Shown here: piece after piece, positions 38,862 to 49,051 of the stretch
Numbering within the stretch: the stretch's first letter is position 1
Layout of the letters: each line of letters starts with the position of its first letter
Source: Candidatus Villigracilis propinquus
GTDB lineage: Bacteria; Chloroflexota; Anaerolineae; Anaerolineales; Villigracilaceae
Direction of reading: 5' to 3'
Length of the DNA stretch: 64,000 nucleotides
Assembly (NCBI GenBank): GCA_016714565.1
Contig: JADKDM010000005.1
Span: 1-64,000, forward strand
Notes under the pieces: generated by a model
Database searches by the model: none
What the model saw: only the letters and a program-made list of their open reading frames with translations
What the model was told of the DNA's origin: nothing
Translations under genes and position numbers: made by a program

Positions 38862-41800
38862 TTATTGTTTGTCTTTCATGTTTAATTGAGCAACGGTCAT
38901 GGGAGCGCCGAGAGCATGACCTAATTCACGTGCGGCGATCTGAAGAACGGCTTCCACGGTGGTGGCGCTTTGGATCTTCTGACTGATGACGTTCAATGTA
39001 CTTTCACGTTCCGCCTTGTTTTGTGCTTCCTGATATTGACGGCGGTTTTCCAAAACGGTTGCGATCTGCGGTGCCAGACCTGAGAACAGGCGGGTTTCTT
39101 CTTCAGTAAATTCATGTGCTTCTTCAGCATGCATTACCAGAACACCGATCTGGTTTGTACCAATAAATAGCGGCAGGAATGTAACCGCGCGAATATTGAA
39201 TGACTTGACGAATCTCATCATGCCTGGATTCCCGAGTTCACTATCCAAAACATCACTGATAAATACAGGCGTGGGAGTCAGGAACAGTTTTACAGCAGAG
39301 AACATCTCTTTTGCAAAACGTGACCCGATCGCCCCTGGGGCTGTTCCGGTATTATTCCACCAGTTCGCGATGACGGACAGGCTCTCTAAATCGCCGCTTG
39401 AATCATAGCTGAATAAATTCAACTCTGCGCCATTGATAACTGGGATATCAAATATCTCAACGGCGGTTTTTACCAACTCCTGCAAGTCAGTGACTTGTGT
39501 CAGTTTTCGGCTAGCTTCAAAAAGTTTTTCAGATTGCGCCAGCGCAGATTGGGTTTGCGCCGAGAGCCGCGCACCTTCCAACGCCAACGCAATTTGATCC
39601 GAAACCTCTTGGAAGAAAGCATAATCTTCAGCCGATGTGGGGTTCTTCGGGTCGTCTGCAACGGTTAACGTTCCGACAACCTCACCACCCAACACTCTCA
39701 TTGGAATATTGGCAAAACCTTCATCTACCGTTTCTTCATTCACCGGACGAGTCCCTTCCTGGTCAAATACAAAGCCTTCAGGAAGGTCTGCATTCTTCCG
39801 GTAGGTATTCCATCCTTCATGGCTCATGGCGCGATACAGATGATTGATTTCTTCGAGACGTTCAGCCATCTCATTCTGTTGTTTAATACGCTCGGTGATA
39901 TCCTGATTCGCGCCAAAGTAACGGGTGATTTTTCCGTTCTCATCCCGTTCGACGGTCAATTTGACTGTGATGTAGCCAACGCCGCCGCCATCCTGATATA
40001 GGAAACGGTGGTCAAGGGAGGTGTTGTACACTCTCTCTGTTGAACTCAGCGCCTTTCCGATCTCCATACCAACAACTTCCATATCATCGGGATGTACGAA
40101 TAGCTCTGCATATCGGGCAGATGGGAGTTGATATCCTCCTGCTTTTTCAGCTGTGGTGTGGAAGATCGAATAGAACTGGTCGTTGAAAGTGAAGAGGTCT
40201 TTCTCAACATCATATTCCCAATTGGCAAGGCGGGCGGTTTTGAGCGCTTCCGCCAGGCGGGCTTCATTGACGCGCAGAGCTTCTTCCGCCTGCTTGCGTT
40301 CGGTAATATCCTGATTTGCACCATACCAGCGGGTGATCTTTCCGTCTTCATCGCGTTCCACGTTGATGTTTACTGCGATATAGCCTACTTCACCGTCCGA
40401 GAAAATAATGCGATGCTCCAGGTGTGTTGTGAAAAGGCGGTCTTTGGCGTCCAGTACTTTTTGAATCTCGGAACCAACAAGTGGAGCATCATCGGGATGA
40501 ACAAAATTCTTGGAATAGTCAGCCGAGGATATTTTGTACCCGCCCACTTTTTCGGCAGTGGTACGGAAAATTGAATAGAATTCATCGGTAAAGTGGAAGA
40601 GATCGTTCTCAAAGTCATATTCCCAATTTCCAAGACGGGCGATTTTAAGCGCTTCTGCCAGGCGGGCTTCATTCTCACGGATGGTTTTGACCAGTTCAGC
40701 GCTGCGCATGGCGATGCCGACCTGTCCACAAATACCTTCCAGCAGTAGGCGGTCATCTTCAGTGAGAGCGCCAGCCTGATTGCTTTGCACATCCAACACG
40801 CCCAGAATTTGATCTCCCAGTTTGATGGGCACGGCAATTTCGCCTTGTGTATCAGGCAGGAGGGGATTGGGCTGCCAGTCTGGGTCTTCTGCCAGGGTGG
40901 GACGCATGACGGTTTGACCCGACTCTGCAGCTGTGCCGATCAAACCTGCGCCCAGGGGCATCTTGTGACCACTCGCAAGCATCTTCTTTCCTGTTTCGCC
41001 ATATCCGTTGATGAGCACCACAGAATCCTGCGCGGGATCATAGCGCAGCAGTTGCGTATGGTAATAACCGAGGCGCTCCTTTGTCAGGGTTACTACGCGC
41101 TCAAAGAGTTCGTCCAATTTGGTCGCGGCGGCAACTTCCTGCGAGATCTCTGTGCTAACCTGCACCTGATAACCGCGCCGTTCAAAGCCTTCCTGAACTT
41201 CATGTTCCAATTGCTTGCGTTCGGTGATATCACGGATCGTGCCGATCAGACCCACGGGAGTGCCGTTTTCATCTTTTTGAACCACGGTTGTCATCAGGGT
41301 AGGGAAGGTCGAACCGTCTTTACGAGCATGGCCGATCTCACTGGAATATTTTCCGAACTCCATCACTTTGTTGTTGAAGGGAATGACTTCCTGTTCCAAT
41401 TGTTCCTGAGTATGAAAAATACTCAAGTGTTTTCCTAGGATCTTATCCACTATATATCCGTGCATTTCGGCCCAGGCTGGATTGGCGTAGAGAACATTGC
41501 CGTTCAAGTCAGCCAGAGCAATGCCATCTCCCGTCTGTTCCACGGCGCTCTGCAACTGAAGGGCTTTTTCTTCGGCCAGCTTACTCTCGGTTACATCTTC
41601 CACCAGAGAGGAAACGCCAAATACGTTACCGTCCGCGCCTGCCAATGGAGTGTTATACCATTCGCATGTAATGGCACGTCCGTCTTTTGTAACGTTCCCA
41701 TTGGTGGAGCGTGTGCCGCCTGTTTGCTTAAGCAGATTAGCCCACACATCATCAACCACGGCTTTATACTCAGCAGGCACGATCAGCCCTGCGGCATGGC

Positions 41801-42362
41801 GTCCTTTTGCTTCTTCAAATGAATAACCAAAGATGCGTTCAGCGGCACGGTTCCAGGATATCACTTCAAAATTCGTATTCCATTCAATAACTGCCAGCGG
41901 CGAGCTGTCGATCAACAGGGAAAGTTTTTGCTGCGAAGCTTTGACCGCATCTTCTGACTGTTTGCGACTCGTGATATCGACAATTTCCGCAAGCAGAGTT
42001 TGCTCTCCTTCAAACTCAAAGGGCTGGAGCGAAATTGAAACCCATTTCATATTGCCATCTGCCTGACGGACGCGCGTTTCGCTGCTTGCCACAGAACCTT
42101 TAGCACGGAAGAGTTCAAGCATTTCCTGAAGGTTAGTCGAGTCCGAGTAAAAATCTGATACTGGCTGCCCAATGATCGAAGTAACATCAGCGATACCCAA
42201 CAGGCTGTTGATCGCTTTGTTTGCAAATAAAATTGTGCCGTCGTTGATGCGGGCGATTAGCACACCGATGGACGATGTGTTGAGGATTTTCTTTTCATAG
42301 CGGAAAGAGCCAGTTGCCTCTCGCTTGCTATTATTCTGGGGATTTTTATTCGGATCGCTCAT
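38862..42362 (-). CDS. Multi-PAS/GAF sensor protein without kinase domain
   Basis: A 1166-residue soluble sensor. In order: three PAS domains (about 20-390, each ending in a DITxRK- or DVTESK-like tail), a GAF domain (about 410-575), two PAS_3-type domains that are near-duplicates (both begin NEARLAEALK and keep WEYD, FVHPDD and GANQDITER; about 580-850), one short GAF-like module (860-955), a second GAF (about 960-1115), and the C-terminal module with QKIQSATTVEAVLQIAAREL. There is no HisKA, HATPase, GGDEF or other output domain. The ATG overlaps the stop of the previous gene (ATGA). Presumably it feeds signals to the kinases of the operon. Confidence 0.85.
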   Translation of the reverse strand: MSDPNKNPQNNSKREATGSFRYEKKILNTSSIGVLIARINDGTILFANKAINSLLGIADVTSIIGQPVSDFYSDSTNLQEMLELFRAKGSVASSETRVRQADGNMKWVSISLQPFEFEGEQTLLAEIVDITSRKQSEDAVKASQQKLSLLIDSSPLAVIEWNTNFEVISWNRAAERIFGYSFEEAKGRHAAGLIVPAEYKAVVDDVWANLLKQTGGTRSTNGNVTKDGRAITCEWYNTPLAGADGNVFGVSSLVEDVTESKLAEEKALQLQSAVEQTGDGIALADLNGNVLYANPAWAEMHGYIVDKILGKHLSIFHTQEQLEQEVIPFNNKVMEFGKYSSEIGHARKDGSTFPTLMTTVVQKDENGTPVGLIGTIRDITERKQLEHEVQEGFERRGYQVQVSTEISQEVAAATKLDELFERVVTLTKERLGYYHTQLLRYDPAQDSVVLINGYGETGKKMLASGHKMPLGAGLIGTAAESGQTVMRPTLAEDPDWQPNPLLPDTQGEIAVPIKLGDQILGVLDVQSNQAGALTEDDRLLLEGICGQVGIAMRSAELVKTIRENEARLAEALKIARLGNWEYDFENDLFHFTDEFYSIFRTTAEKVGGYKISSADYSKNFVHPDDAPLVGSEIQKVLDAKDRLFTTHLEHRIIFSDGEVGYIAVNINVERDEDGKITRWYGANQDITERKQAEEALRVNEARLAEALKTARLANWEYDVEKDLFTFNDQFYSIFHTTAEKAGGYQLPSARYAELFVHPDDMEVVGMEIGKALSSTERVYNTSLDHRFLYQDGGGVGYITVKLTVERDENGKITRYFGANQDITERIKQQNEMAERLEEINHLYRAMSHEGWNTYRKNADLPEGFVFDQEGTRPVNEETVDEGFANIPMRVLGGEVVGTLTVADDPKNPTSAEDYAFFQEVSDQIALALEGARLSAQTQSALAQSEKLFEASRKLTQVTDLQELVKTAVEIFDIPVINGAELNLFSYDSSGDLESLSVIANWWNNTGTAPGAIGSRFAKEMFSAVKLFLTPTPVFISDVLDSELGNPGMMRFVKSFNIRAVTFLPLFIGTNQIGVLVMHAEEAHEFTEEETRLFSGLAPQIATVLENRRQYQEAQNKAERESTLNVISQKIQSATTVEAVLQIAARELGHALGAPMTVAQLNMKDKQ

Positions 42363-45300
42363 TTGGTACCTCCGTCAGCTTTTTGAGCCTCTACGGGTAA
42401 AACTGATTCGTTTCCATTCGCTTCGAAACTTTGCTGTTGGCTGGGTTGCGCTCCATTGGCTGTTGTCAGGCGGACGATAGTTTTGCGTCCCAGAATATTA
42501 CCCAACTCCCGTACAGCGGATCGCAGGATGGTTTCAGGGTCGGTTGAACTGCGGACCGCGCTGGTGATCTGGCGCAGAGCCTGCTCACGTTCCGCTAGTT
42601 TTTGGGTTGTGAGGAGGGCTTGTTCTGTTTGGTTGGAAAGGCGCAATCCTTCGAGATGTGCGCTGAGGCGTTCGGCAACGGCATTGACGAGTTCGATGGC
42701 TTCGTTGTTTGTTTTGTCAATACCCTGAACAACAAGGTTGCCGATGGTTTCCTCACGGACTTTGAGCGGTGATGTTAACCCGTCTGCTTCAGACTGTTGA
42801 GACCCAATGCCGCGATACGGTTTGACTTCGTTTAAGTCATAAAGATAGCGGATGCCCTCCTCGGCATTCGTCTGTATGTAATTTTTCCAGCCTTCGTGGG
42901 TAATGCGGCGTGAGGCTTCTTCCGCCTCGAAGCGATAGCGTTCAGCATTTTCCAACAGACGCAGATTTTCGATCTGCTGTGCCACCTGACGGGCTACCGT
43001 ATTTACCAGTTCAGAGGTGTGTGCAATGGGAGATTGCCCTTCCATTTCCACAACCAAATTTCCAATAGATTCCCCGGTGATTTCAATGGGAATACTCAAC
43101 GTGTTCTCGTTTACTTGAACATGAGATTTTTCTACCGCAGACAAGGGTACAACCTTGTTATTCTCGTATACAAAACCAGTTTCTTCCGGTTTGTGAATCG
43201 CGTCCAGATAGTCGACCCAATTGGCTCGCGATTGGCGGCGGGCCTGAGATGCAATTTCCGCGTAGGCTTCTTCTGTTTGTGCAAGGAGCGTGGCGTTTTG
43301 AATTGCGATGGCTAGTTGTCCGGCCAGAGCTTCATAGGCGCTTAACCCTTCCTGATCTAATTTGCCGGGCTCACGACTCTGCATATCCAACACTCCCACC
43401 ACTCTTTCGCCGATCATCAACGGCACAGCCATTTCAGAACGGGTATCTGGGAGGAGTGCATTGGGTTTGAAGGTGGAACTGGCTGTTGTGTCTGAGATAA
43501 CCACGGATTTTTTTTCAATGGCGGCGCGCCCATTGATGGACGCAGTATTTAATGGCAATTGGTGGGCGCGGCTGAGCAATTCTGCGCCGACTGTGCCTGT
43601 ACCTGCTTGCAGAATCAATGCCGTCTGGCTGGGATTTGTCAGATACACCTGCACATAATACAAGTCAAATTGGGCGCGGATGATTTCCGCAGCCTCAGTC
43701 AACAGAATATCCAATTTGCGCACTTGCGATACGGTGCGTCCGACCTCAGACGCCAGTTCGAGGTCGCGAGTGCGATCTGCCACTCGTTGTTCCAATGTGG
43801 CAAACGATTCACGTAATCTGGTGGTCATCGCATTGAATGTGGAGGCTAACAAACCTATTTCATCCTGGCTGTTTACCTCTGCCATTCGGTTCGCGTCACC
43901 TGCGGCAATGGCAGAAACAGTTGCTGTTAATACGCCAATGGGCTGGAGCGTGCGTCGAATTGCAAACCAGACCAGGATAAACATTAATACAGAGCCGATT
44001 AAAATAAATATGCCTGCGGTAGTTTGGAACTGACGCACAGATGCCAGCAGTTCAGACCTAGGCTGTTGAGCGACAATCCCCCAACCGTTGTCCAGTCTAT
44101 CCACATAGGCTATCCAGACAATGTTATTCTCGTCTGTGAATGTGATTTGTCCGGTCTTTCCTTCACTCAAGGCGACAACTGGAGGGTATGTACTTAAGTC
44201 TCGTAATTCATTTTCGGTATATGTTGGGTCTGGGTGGGCAACTACGTGGTTGCCCGCGTCTACAATGTAAGTAATGCCCTGTCCTTCCTCAACATTAAGA
44301 ACTTCTTTGCTGATTTCGCTTAATTCGCTGACGATGGATGCTACACCTACGATTTTCCCCGCTTCATCATAGATAGGCGTGGCAATATTGAGTGCAGGTT
44401 TGCCAATTGTGCGGCTGATAAGCGCTTCGGCTGTGATCGGCGCGCCTTGTTTGGCCCCCAGAAACCAGGCACGGTCATGATAGTCATTTAATTCAGCGTC
44501 ATCACTGCGTGCCACGTTTATGCCGTTCAGGTAGGTGGTTTGAACTAAAAATAGATTCGGGTGAGTTTGAGAAATTGCCACCAGAGTGGGTTTCTGACGA
44601 GTGGCTTCCATGCTGACAATGTCAGGCAGTAAGGCAACTTCCTTGGCAGTGCGTACATGAAGTTCGAACCAGGTGGAAACATTCGTTGCAAGGGATTGAT
44701 TATTCTGCTGTAAGTTATGCAGGGCGCGTGTCTCAATTTCAGTTCCCGCCTGATAACTAATATAAGCAGCAATACCAATCAGCAATGGAATGGTCAGAAC
44801 CATTACCATGGTGGTTAAGCGGTTGCTGATGGATGATCGCATTAAATGTGCAAGATTGCCCCATGATTGGAGCAAGTATAGGAAGAAAATTCCTGCGATT
44901 AGGAAAACAAGAACAGATGTGGAAAAAACACCGGAAGTAACGATAAGCGCCAAACGGAATGGTGGCTGAATCCACTCAAAGAACAATATTACGCCAGAAG
45001 CGATAACCGGGCCAAAAAAATAATATTTTCTCCAGGACCTCGGATGCAAAAAGAAAACATGGATAAACCCTACAAAAAGAACAATGCCAATCAGAAATGG
45101 TGCAATGCTGGTCACCAACAGAACGTTGGGTGGAACGGTAAGTAAGGATGACCAGTATAGTAATTTCAAACCCGTCGCCGCCTGATCCCGTTGAATTAAC
45201 CACAGGCCGATAATATCCACGATGAGTGCGATGGTTGATATGCCTGCAATTGAATACACCTGCCAGCTCGGCGATGTGCGGATCAGGAAAATTGAAAGTA

Positions 45301-45403
45301 CAACCGATGAAAAGGCAACGATTGTAAAAATTACAGCCGCCCAAAAGACTCTCTTGAGGTTGATGCTCTCATTATTAATGGTGAGTTGATTACTATTGTT
45401 CAT
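42359..45403 (-). CDS. Membrane sensor: dCache, HAMP, GAF, without kinase domain
   Basis: A 1014-residue membrane protein. Six N-terminal helices (about 18-190) are followed by a further helix, an extracellular dCache domain (220-455) with DYHDRAWFLGAKQG and TPIYDEAGKIVGVAS, a helix (470-490), HAMP (490-545), a coiled coil, GAF (565-730), two short GAF-like modules (735-955) with RANWVDYLD and HEGWKNYIQ starts, and the shared C-terminal module. The dCache domain has RxWF but lacks the Asp of the amino-acid-binding dCache motif, so its ligand is open. No output domain. ATGA overlaps at both ends couple it to its neighbours. Confidence 0.87.
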   Translation of the reverse strand: MNNSNQLTINNESINLKRVFWAAVIFTIVAFSSVVLSIFLIRTSPSWQVYSIAGISTIALIVDIIGLWLIQRDQAATGLKLLYWSSLLTVPPNVLLVTSIAPFLIGIVLFVGFIHVFFLHPRSWRKYYFFGPVIASGVILFFEWIQPPFRLALIVTSGVFSTSVLVFLIAGIFFLYLLQSWGNLAHLMRSSISNRLTTMVMVLTIPLLIGIAAYISYQAGTEIETRALHNLQQNNQSLATNVSTWFELHVRTAKEVALLPDIVSMEATRQKPTLVAISQTHPNLFLVQTTYLNGINVARSDDAELNDYHDRAWFLGAKQGAPITAEALISRTIGKPALNIATPIYDEAGKIVGVASIVSELSEISKEVLNVEEGQGITYIVDAGNHVVAHPDPTYTENELRDLSTYPPVVALSEGKTGQITFTDENNIVWIAYVDRLDNGWGIVAQQPRSELLASVRQFQTTAGIFILIGSVLMFILVWFAIRRTLQPIGVLTATVSAIAAGDANRMAEVNSQDEIGLLASTFNAMTTRLRESFATLEQRVADRTRDLELASEVGRTVSQVRKLDILLTEAAEIIRAQFDLYYVQVYLTNPSQTALILQAGTGTVGAELLSRAHQLPLNTASINGRAAIEKKSVVISDTTASSTFKPNALLPDTRSEMAVPLMIGERVVGVLDMQSREPGKLDQEGLSAYEALAGQLAIAIQNATLLAQTEEAYAEIASQARRQSRANWVDYLDAIHKPEETGFVYENNKVVPLSAVEKSHVQVNENTLSIPIEITGESIGNLVVEMEGQSPIAHTSELVNTVARQVAQQIENLRLLENAERYRFEAEEASRRITHEGWKNYIQTNAEEGIRYLYDLNEVKPYRGIGSQQSEADGLTSPLKVREETIGNLVVQGIDKTNNEAIELVNAVAERLSAHLEGLRLSNQTEQALLTTQKLAEREQALRQITSAVRSSTDPETILRSAVRELGNILGRKTIVRLTTANGAQPSQQQSFEANGNESVLPVEAQKADGGTK

Positions 45404-47289
45404 TTGATTTCTCCACCGTTCCAGCCCTTGCTCTGGCTATTTGATTGAATATTTGCGCTGACACGTGAAGCGCCGAGCGCCTGGCCGAGTTCGCGGATGG
45501 CGATTTGTAATGTGTTCTCCACTGTTGTGGAGCGTTGGATCTTTTGGCCAATAGTATTGACGAGCGATTCCAGGTCAGCTTGCGCTTTGGATTGTTCAAA
45601 GGAACGCACATTTTGAATGGAGGTGGCTACCTGGGCGGCCAATGTGATTTGAATATTGATATCCGAGTCTGTGAAGCGTCCAATTTGATCAGACTGAACA
45701 TCAAATACACCGATCACTTTTCCACCGACGATCATGGGGACAGCCAACTCGGAGCGTGTATTGGGAAGCAGGGGGTTGGGTAGGAAGTCTGGCGCTTTGG
45801 TTACATCATTGACGGTAACGCCTGTTCTTTCACGAGCAGCGCGTGCTACCAAGGATTGTTCGCGGTTAAGAGGGATGGATAGTCCCTTTGCTTTCATTTG
45901 GCGGCCTGGTTCACCGGCGCCAGATGCCAGTACGAGGTTTTCACCGGCCTCATCAAGCAGGTAGATGTGTGAGTGATATAGGTTGAAGCGTTCTTTTGTG
46001 AGGTCCACCACGGCCTGTAGGAGTTGATTGGCATCTAAAATGGTGGCTGTGGCGGTTCCCACTTCGGCCACAGTTTCAAGCTCTGAGGCGCGGCGATTCA
46101 CATCTGCAAATGCCTGCCCCAATCGGGATGTCATAATATTGAACGTTTGCGCCAATGTGCCGACTTCATCAGATGAGTTAACCTGCGCCTGAATATCAAA
46201 CTTGCCGCCTGAGATCTCCTTCGCGGTGTTGGTGAGCGCAAGAATCGGGTTGGTAATTTGACGCGAGAGGGTAATTGCCAGTGCGATTGAAATAACCAGC
46301 ACGATTAAGATCGTGATGATGGAAAACGTAAATGTTTGAGTACTGTTTGCCTGCGCCGTCTTGATATCATCGGCGGCGAGTTGTTCGCCCAAAACCTCGA
46401 GATTTTCACCCAAAGGCTCGATTGCACTTGCTGAAGTAATAAGTTTGTCATTGTAAATTGCGATGTTTTTGTCCAACTCTATCAGAGCGCTGAATGTTGT
46501 CATATAGGCGTCCAGTTGGGTGACCAGTTCGTCTTTTTCGGCAGGCTCAAGCTGCTCGGCAGCTGCAATTTGAACTTTCATCTGAGAGACAAGCTTGTTG
46601 ATATTATCAATGTAAATTTGATCTCCCCGCAACAGGTAATCTTTTTCATTTCGGCGGATCTGGAGGTAAGTTATTTCCAATTGTTCCAGACCGGCCTGCT
46701 CGAAAATTATCGTTTCGATTTTTTTGGCTGAAGATCGAAATTCAGCTTGGAAACCTGTGTTTTCATCAAACCCCTTTTTTCGATTTGCGGACACAATTTC
46801 ATTAAAGCTTTGAACGTAGTCGTTTAAAGCCAGAGTCAGGGAGTTGATATCTGCAATGTATTGAGCCCGCGTTATATCGCCCGTTGAGGTTGTTGTTGCG
46901 GCTTCTGCGAACAAGGTGAGAGTACCGATTTCTTTACGCACGGCTGCAACTTCTCGTAAAAAGGTGGGTACATAATTTGTGTACGCGGTACCGAAGCCTT
47001 CCGTTTGCCAGCGTAGAAGGAAGTCTCTCTCTGCCTGGCGGGCTTGCAAGAGATTAATTATCATTTGATCTGACGATCTGCGGACTTGAATGCCTTGTGA
47101 CAATGCGTCTTCGTAAGAGGCTGTTACTCTATTCAATCCTGACAAAGTGATGAAAGCAACCGCTACCACAAGGATGAACAAAACGCTGAATGAAATCAGT
47201 AACTTTCGAGAAAGCGGTAGATTGCCCCAGAAGCCAAAGTTCTTTTTGGTTGGAATGGAATTGGAAGTTGAGGTCATGTTCATTTGCAT
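45400..47289 (-). CDS. Membrane sensor: HBM-like helical domain, HAMP, GAF, without kinase domain
   Basis: A 629-residue protein. Two transmembrane helices (30-52 and 322-344) enclose a 270-residue all-helical sensor with two ARQAERDFLLR / IRRNEKDYLLRGD motifs, the mark of helical bimodular (HBM) domains. HAMP follows (345-400), then GAF (about 420-575) with DVQSDQIGRFTDSD, then the C-terminal module QKIQRSTTVENTLQIAIREL. No catalytic output. HBM domains in other bacteria bind small organic acids; the ligand here is unknown. Three Met codons lie close together; the GGAG site favours that at 47283. Confidence 0.87.
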   Translation of the reverse strand: MQMNMTSTSNSIPTKKNFGFWGNLPLSRKLLISFSVLFILVVAVAFITLSGLNRVTASYEDALSQGIQVRRSSDQMIINLLQARQAERDFLLRWQTEGFGTAYTNYVPTFLREVAAVRKEIGTLTLFAEAATTTSTGDITRAQYIADINSLTLALNDYVQSFNEIVSANRKKGFDENTGFQAEFRSSAKKIETIIFEQAGLEQLEITYLQIRRNEKDYLLRGDQIYIDNINKLVSQMKVQIAAAEQLEPAEKDELVTQLDAYMTTFSALIELDKNIAIYNDKLITSASAIEPLGENLEVLGEQLAADDIKTAQANSTQTFTFSIITILIVLVISIALAITLSRQITNPILALTNTAKEISGGKFDIQAQVNSSDEVGTLAQTFNIMTSRLGQAFADVNRRASELETVAEVGTATATILDANQLLQAVVDLTKERFNLYHSHIYLLDEAGENLVLASGAGEPGRQMKAKGLSIPLNREQSLVARAARERTGVTVNDVTKAPDFLPNPLLPNTRSELAVPMIVGGKVIGVFDVQSDQIGRFTDSDINIQITLAAQVATSIQNVRSFEQSKAQADLESLVNTIGQKIQRSTTVENTLQIAIRELGQALGASRVSANIQSNSQSKGWNGGEIK

Positions 47290-47299
47290 ACTCCAGATA

Positions 47300-49009
47300 T
47301 TAATTGCCCTTAGGCTTGCCAGTCAGCGCTTCGGGATTTAACTCCACGAGCGTGGCTTTCATGCCCAATGCATGACCCAGTTCGCGTGCCGTGATCTGCA
47401 GGGCTGCATCCACACTGGTTGTGCTTTGGATTTTTTGGGTGATGGAGTTCAATGCTTCCTGTTTTTGGGCGCGTTGTGTGAGCAGTTCTTGATTGTGTTT
47501 TTGCTCGGTAATGTCATGATGGACTGCAAGGAAACCGATGATCTCGCCGGCATCGTCCACGATCGCACTGTTCGTGCCTGCGATATAAACTAGATGGCCA
47601 TCCTTGTGTCTGTTGACGATCTCACCCGTAATAGAATTCTTTGAAAGGAGGGCTCCCCAGAATGCCTGATAGTTCTCCGCAGTCAGTAAACCTGACTTGA
47701 TGATCCTGGGAGTATTGCCGATCACTTCCGGCCGTGTATATCCATATACCTTTTCGAATGTGGAGTTGACGTAGGTAATGGTACCTTTTGTATCAGTAAC
47801 AAACACTGCATCGCCCGAGTTCTCAATTCCCAATTTGAATTGTTGGCTTTCACGATACTGGCGGATGTTCTGTAAGGCAACCGCAACCTGATTTGAAATG
47901 GATTGTAGTGCATCAACATCTTCGCGCTGCAAGCCGTCTGTTACATTGTGCTGCACGTCCAGTACGCCCAACACCAGATCGCCGATCGAGATCGGGATTG
48001 TGACTTCTGACCTTGTTTCTGGCAGCAGTGGGTTGGGCAGCCATTCCGGATTTTGGGCCGTATCTGCCACCAGAATTGGCTTATTGCTTTCTGCGGCGCG
48101 CCCCACCAAACCGCGTCCATGTGCAAGTTTGTGAAACTGCTCCAGCATCAGCCTGCCAGCTTCCCCTGTACCGCCCGCCATCACCAGGTTTTCACGAGCT
48201 TCATCATAGAAATAGATCTGAGTGTGGTAGTACCCAAAGGAATTTCTTACCTGTTTCACCACCTCAGCCACCAATTGCTTTTGATCGAGGATGGTGGATA
48301 GGCGGCGGCTGACTTCGGTGGAGGTTGCGAGTGCTTTGGTGCGTTCAGCAACGCGTTGTTCCAGTCCAGCGCTCAATGTTTCCAGCTCGCGGTTAAACTC
48401 CTGCACTTCTTTCAAACGCGCGCGTTCCACACTTGCACGGAATAATGTGATGCTGTACAGGATAAATGACGTAGAAGTTATGGTTCCTATCGTCCTGCCG
48501 AATGAAAAAAGCGGGTCGCTTAGAAATTTTGGATCTGCATAAGACCTGATGAGTGCTGTTGCCGCCACAATTGTGATGACAAGGATGAAGAAGCCCCTTT
48601 GGGAAAGGATGGCACTTGCGAGAATAAGAGAGATCGGAACAATGCTTGCTAGGGATGTATCAATGCTATTCGCGGTTCCGTTAAAGATATTTATATAAGC
48701 AATGGATGTGAAAGCGAATGATAAGAAGTAAGCGCCAATTCCGTAAAACCTGGTTCGACTGGTGATATAGGCTGTCAGGGTAATCCCTAAGAAGATAAAG
48801 AATCCCCCCAGGGTTCGGGGATTGGATAAGATCGCCCATGTAAACGAAACAAAGAAAAGCAGGGATAGCGCAGAGAGCAGTTGCGCGCGCCGACGTTCGC
48901 CCACTTCCGTGATTGAAGCATGTGGTTTGGTTAGAAAATTCCCAAATTTGCCAATTGGCTCAATAACGGAAGTAAAGAAGTCTTTTAGTGTATTAATTAA
49001 ATTATTCAT
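47300..49009 (-). CDS. Membrane GAF/PAS sensor protein without kinase domain
   Basis: A 569-residue protein. About six helices (42-190) form an N-terminal membrane domain of unknown type. A coiled coil (ELETLSAGLEQRVAERTKAL), a GAF domain (about 235-390, VLGVLDVQHNVTDG) and a PAS domain (about 395-515, FVTDTKGTITYVNSTFEKVYGY) follow. The tail is the shared module QKIQSTTSVDAALQITAREL. AGAGGA precedes ATG 49009. It lies 42 bases after the first kinase gene of the operon. No output domain. Confidence 0.86.
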   Translation of the reverse strand: MNNLINTLKDFFTSVIEPIGKFGNFLTKPHASITEVGERRRAQLLSALSLLFFVSFTWAILSNPRTLGGFFIFLGITLTAYITSRTRFYGIGAYFLSFAFTSIAYINIFNGTANSIDTSLASIVPISLILASAILSQRGFFILVITIVAATALIRSYADPKFLSDPLFSFGRTIGTITSTSFILYSITLFRASVERARLKEVQEFNRELETLSAGLEQRVAERTKALATSTEVSRRLSTILDQKQLVAEVVKQVRNSFGYYHTQIYFYDEARENLVMAGGTGEAGRLMLEQFHKLAHGRGLVGRAAESNKPILVADTAQNPEWLPNPLLPETRSEVTIPISIGDLVLGVLDVQHNVTDGLQREDVDALQSISNQVAVALQNIRQYRESQQFKLGIENSGDAVFVTDTKGTITYVNSTFEKVYGYTRPEVIGNTPRIIKSGLLTAENYQAFWGALLSKNSITGEIVNRHKDGHLVYIAGTNSAIVDDAGEIIGFLAVHHDITEQKHNQELLTQRAQKQEALNSITQKIQSTTSVDAALQITARELGHALGMKATLVELNPEALTGKPKGN

Positions 49010-49051
49010 TCTATATTCCTCTCGATTTCAACTCGAACAGGTTTCATCCTT

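Noticed and set aside
43940..44760. Amino-acid-binding dCache motif in the dCache sensor, which would have tied the operon to threonine sensing.
   Set aside because: RxWF is present but the expected Tyr spacing and the Asp after the GVxG strand are missing (VASIVSEL), so amino acid binding is not supported.
42359..49009. Hidden HisKA/HATPase or GGDEF output domains in the four middle sensors.
   Set aside because: I searched for H-box, N-box, GxGLGL and GGDEF patterns in each protein and found none; remaining sequence is accounted for by sensor modules and the shared tail.
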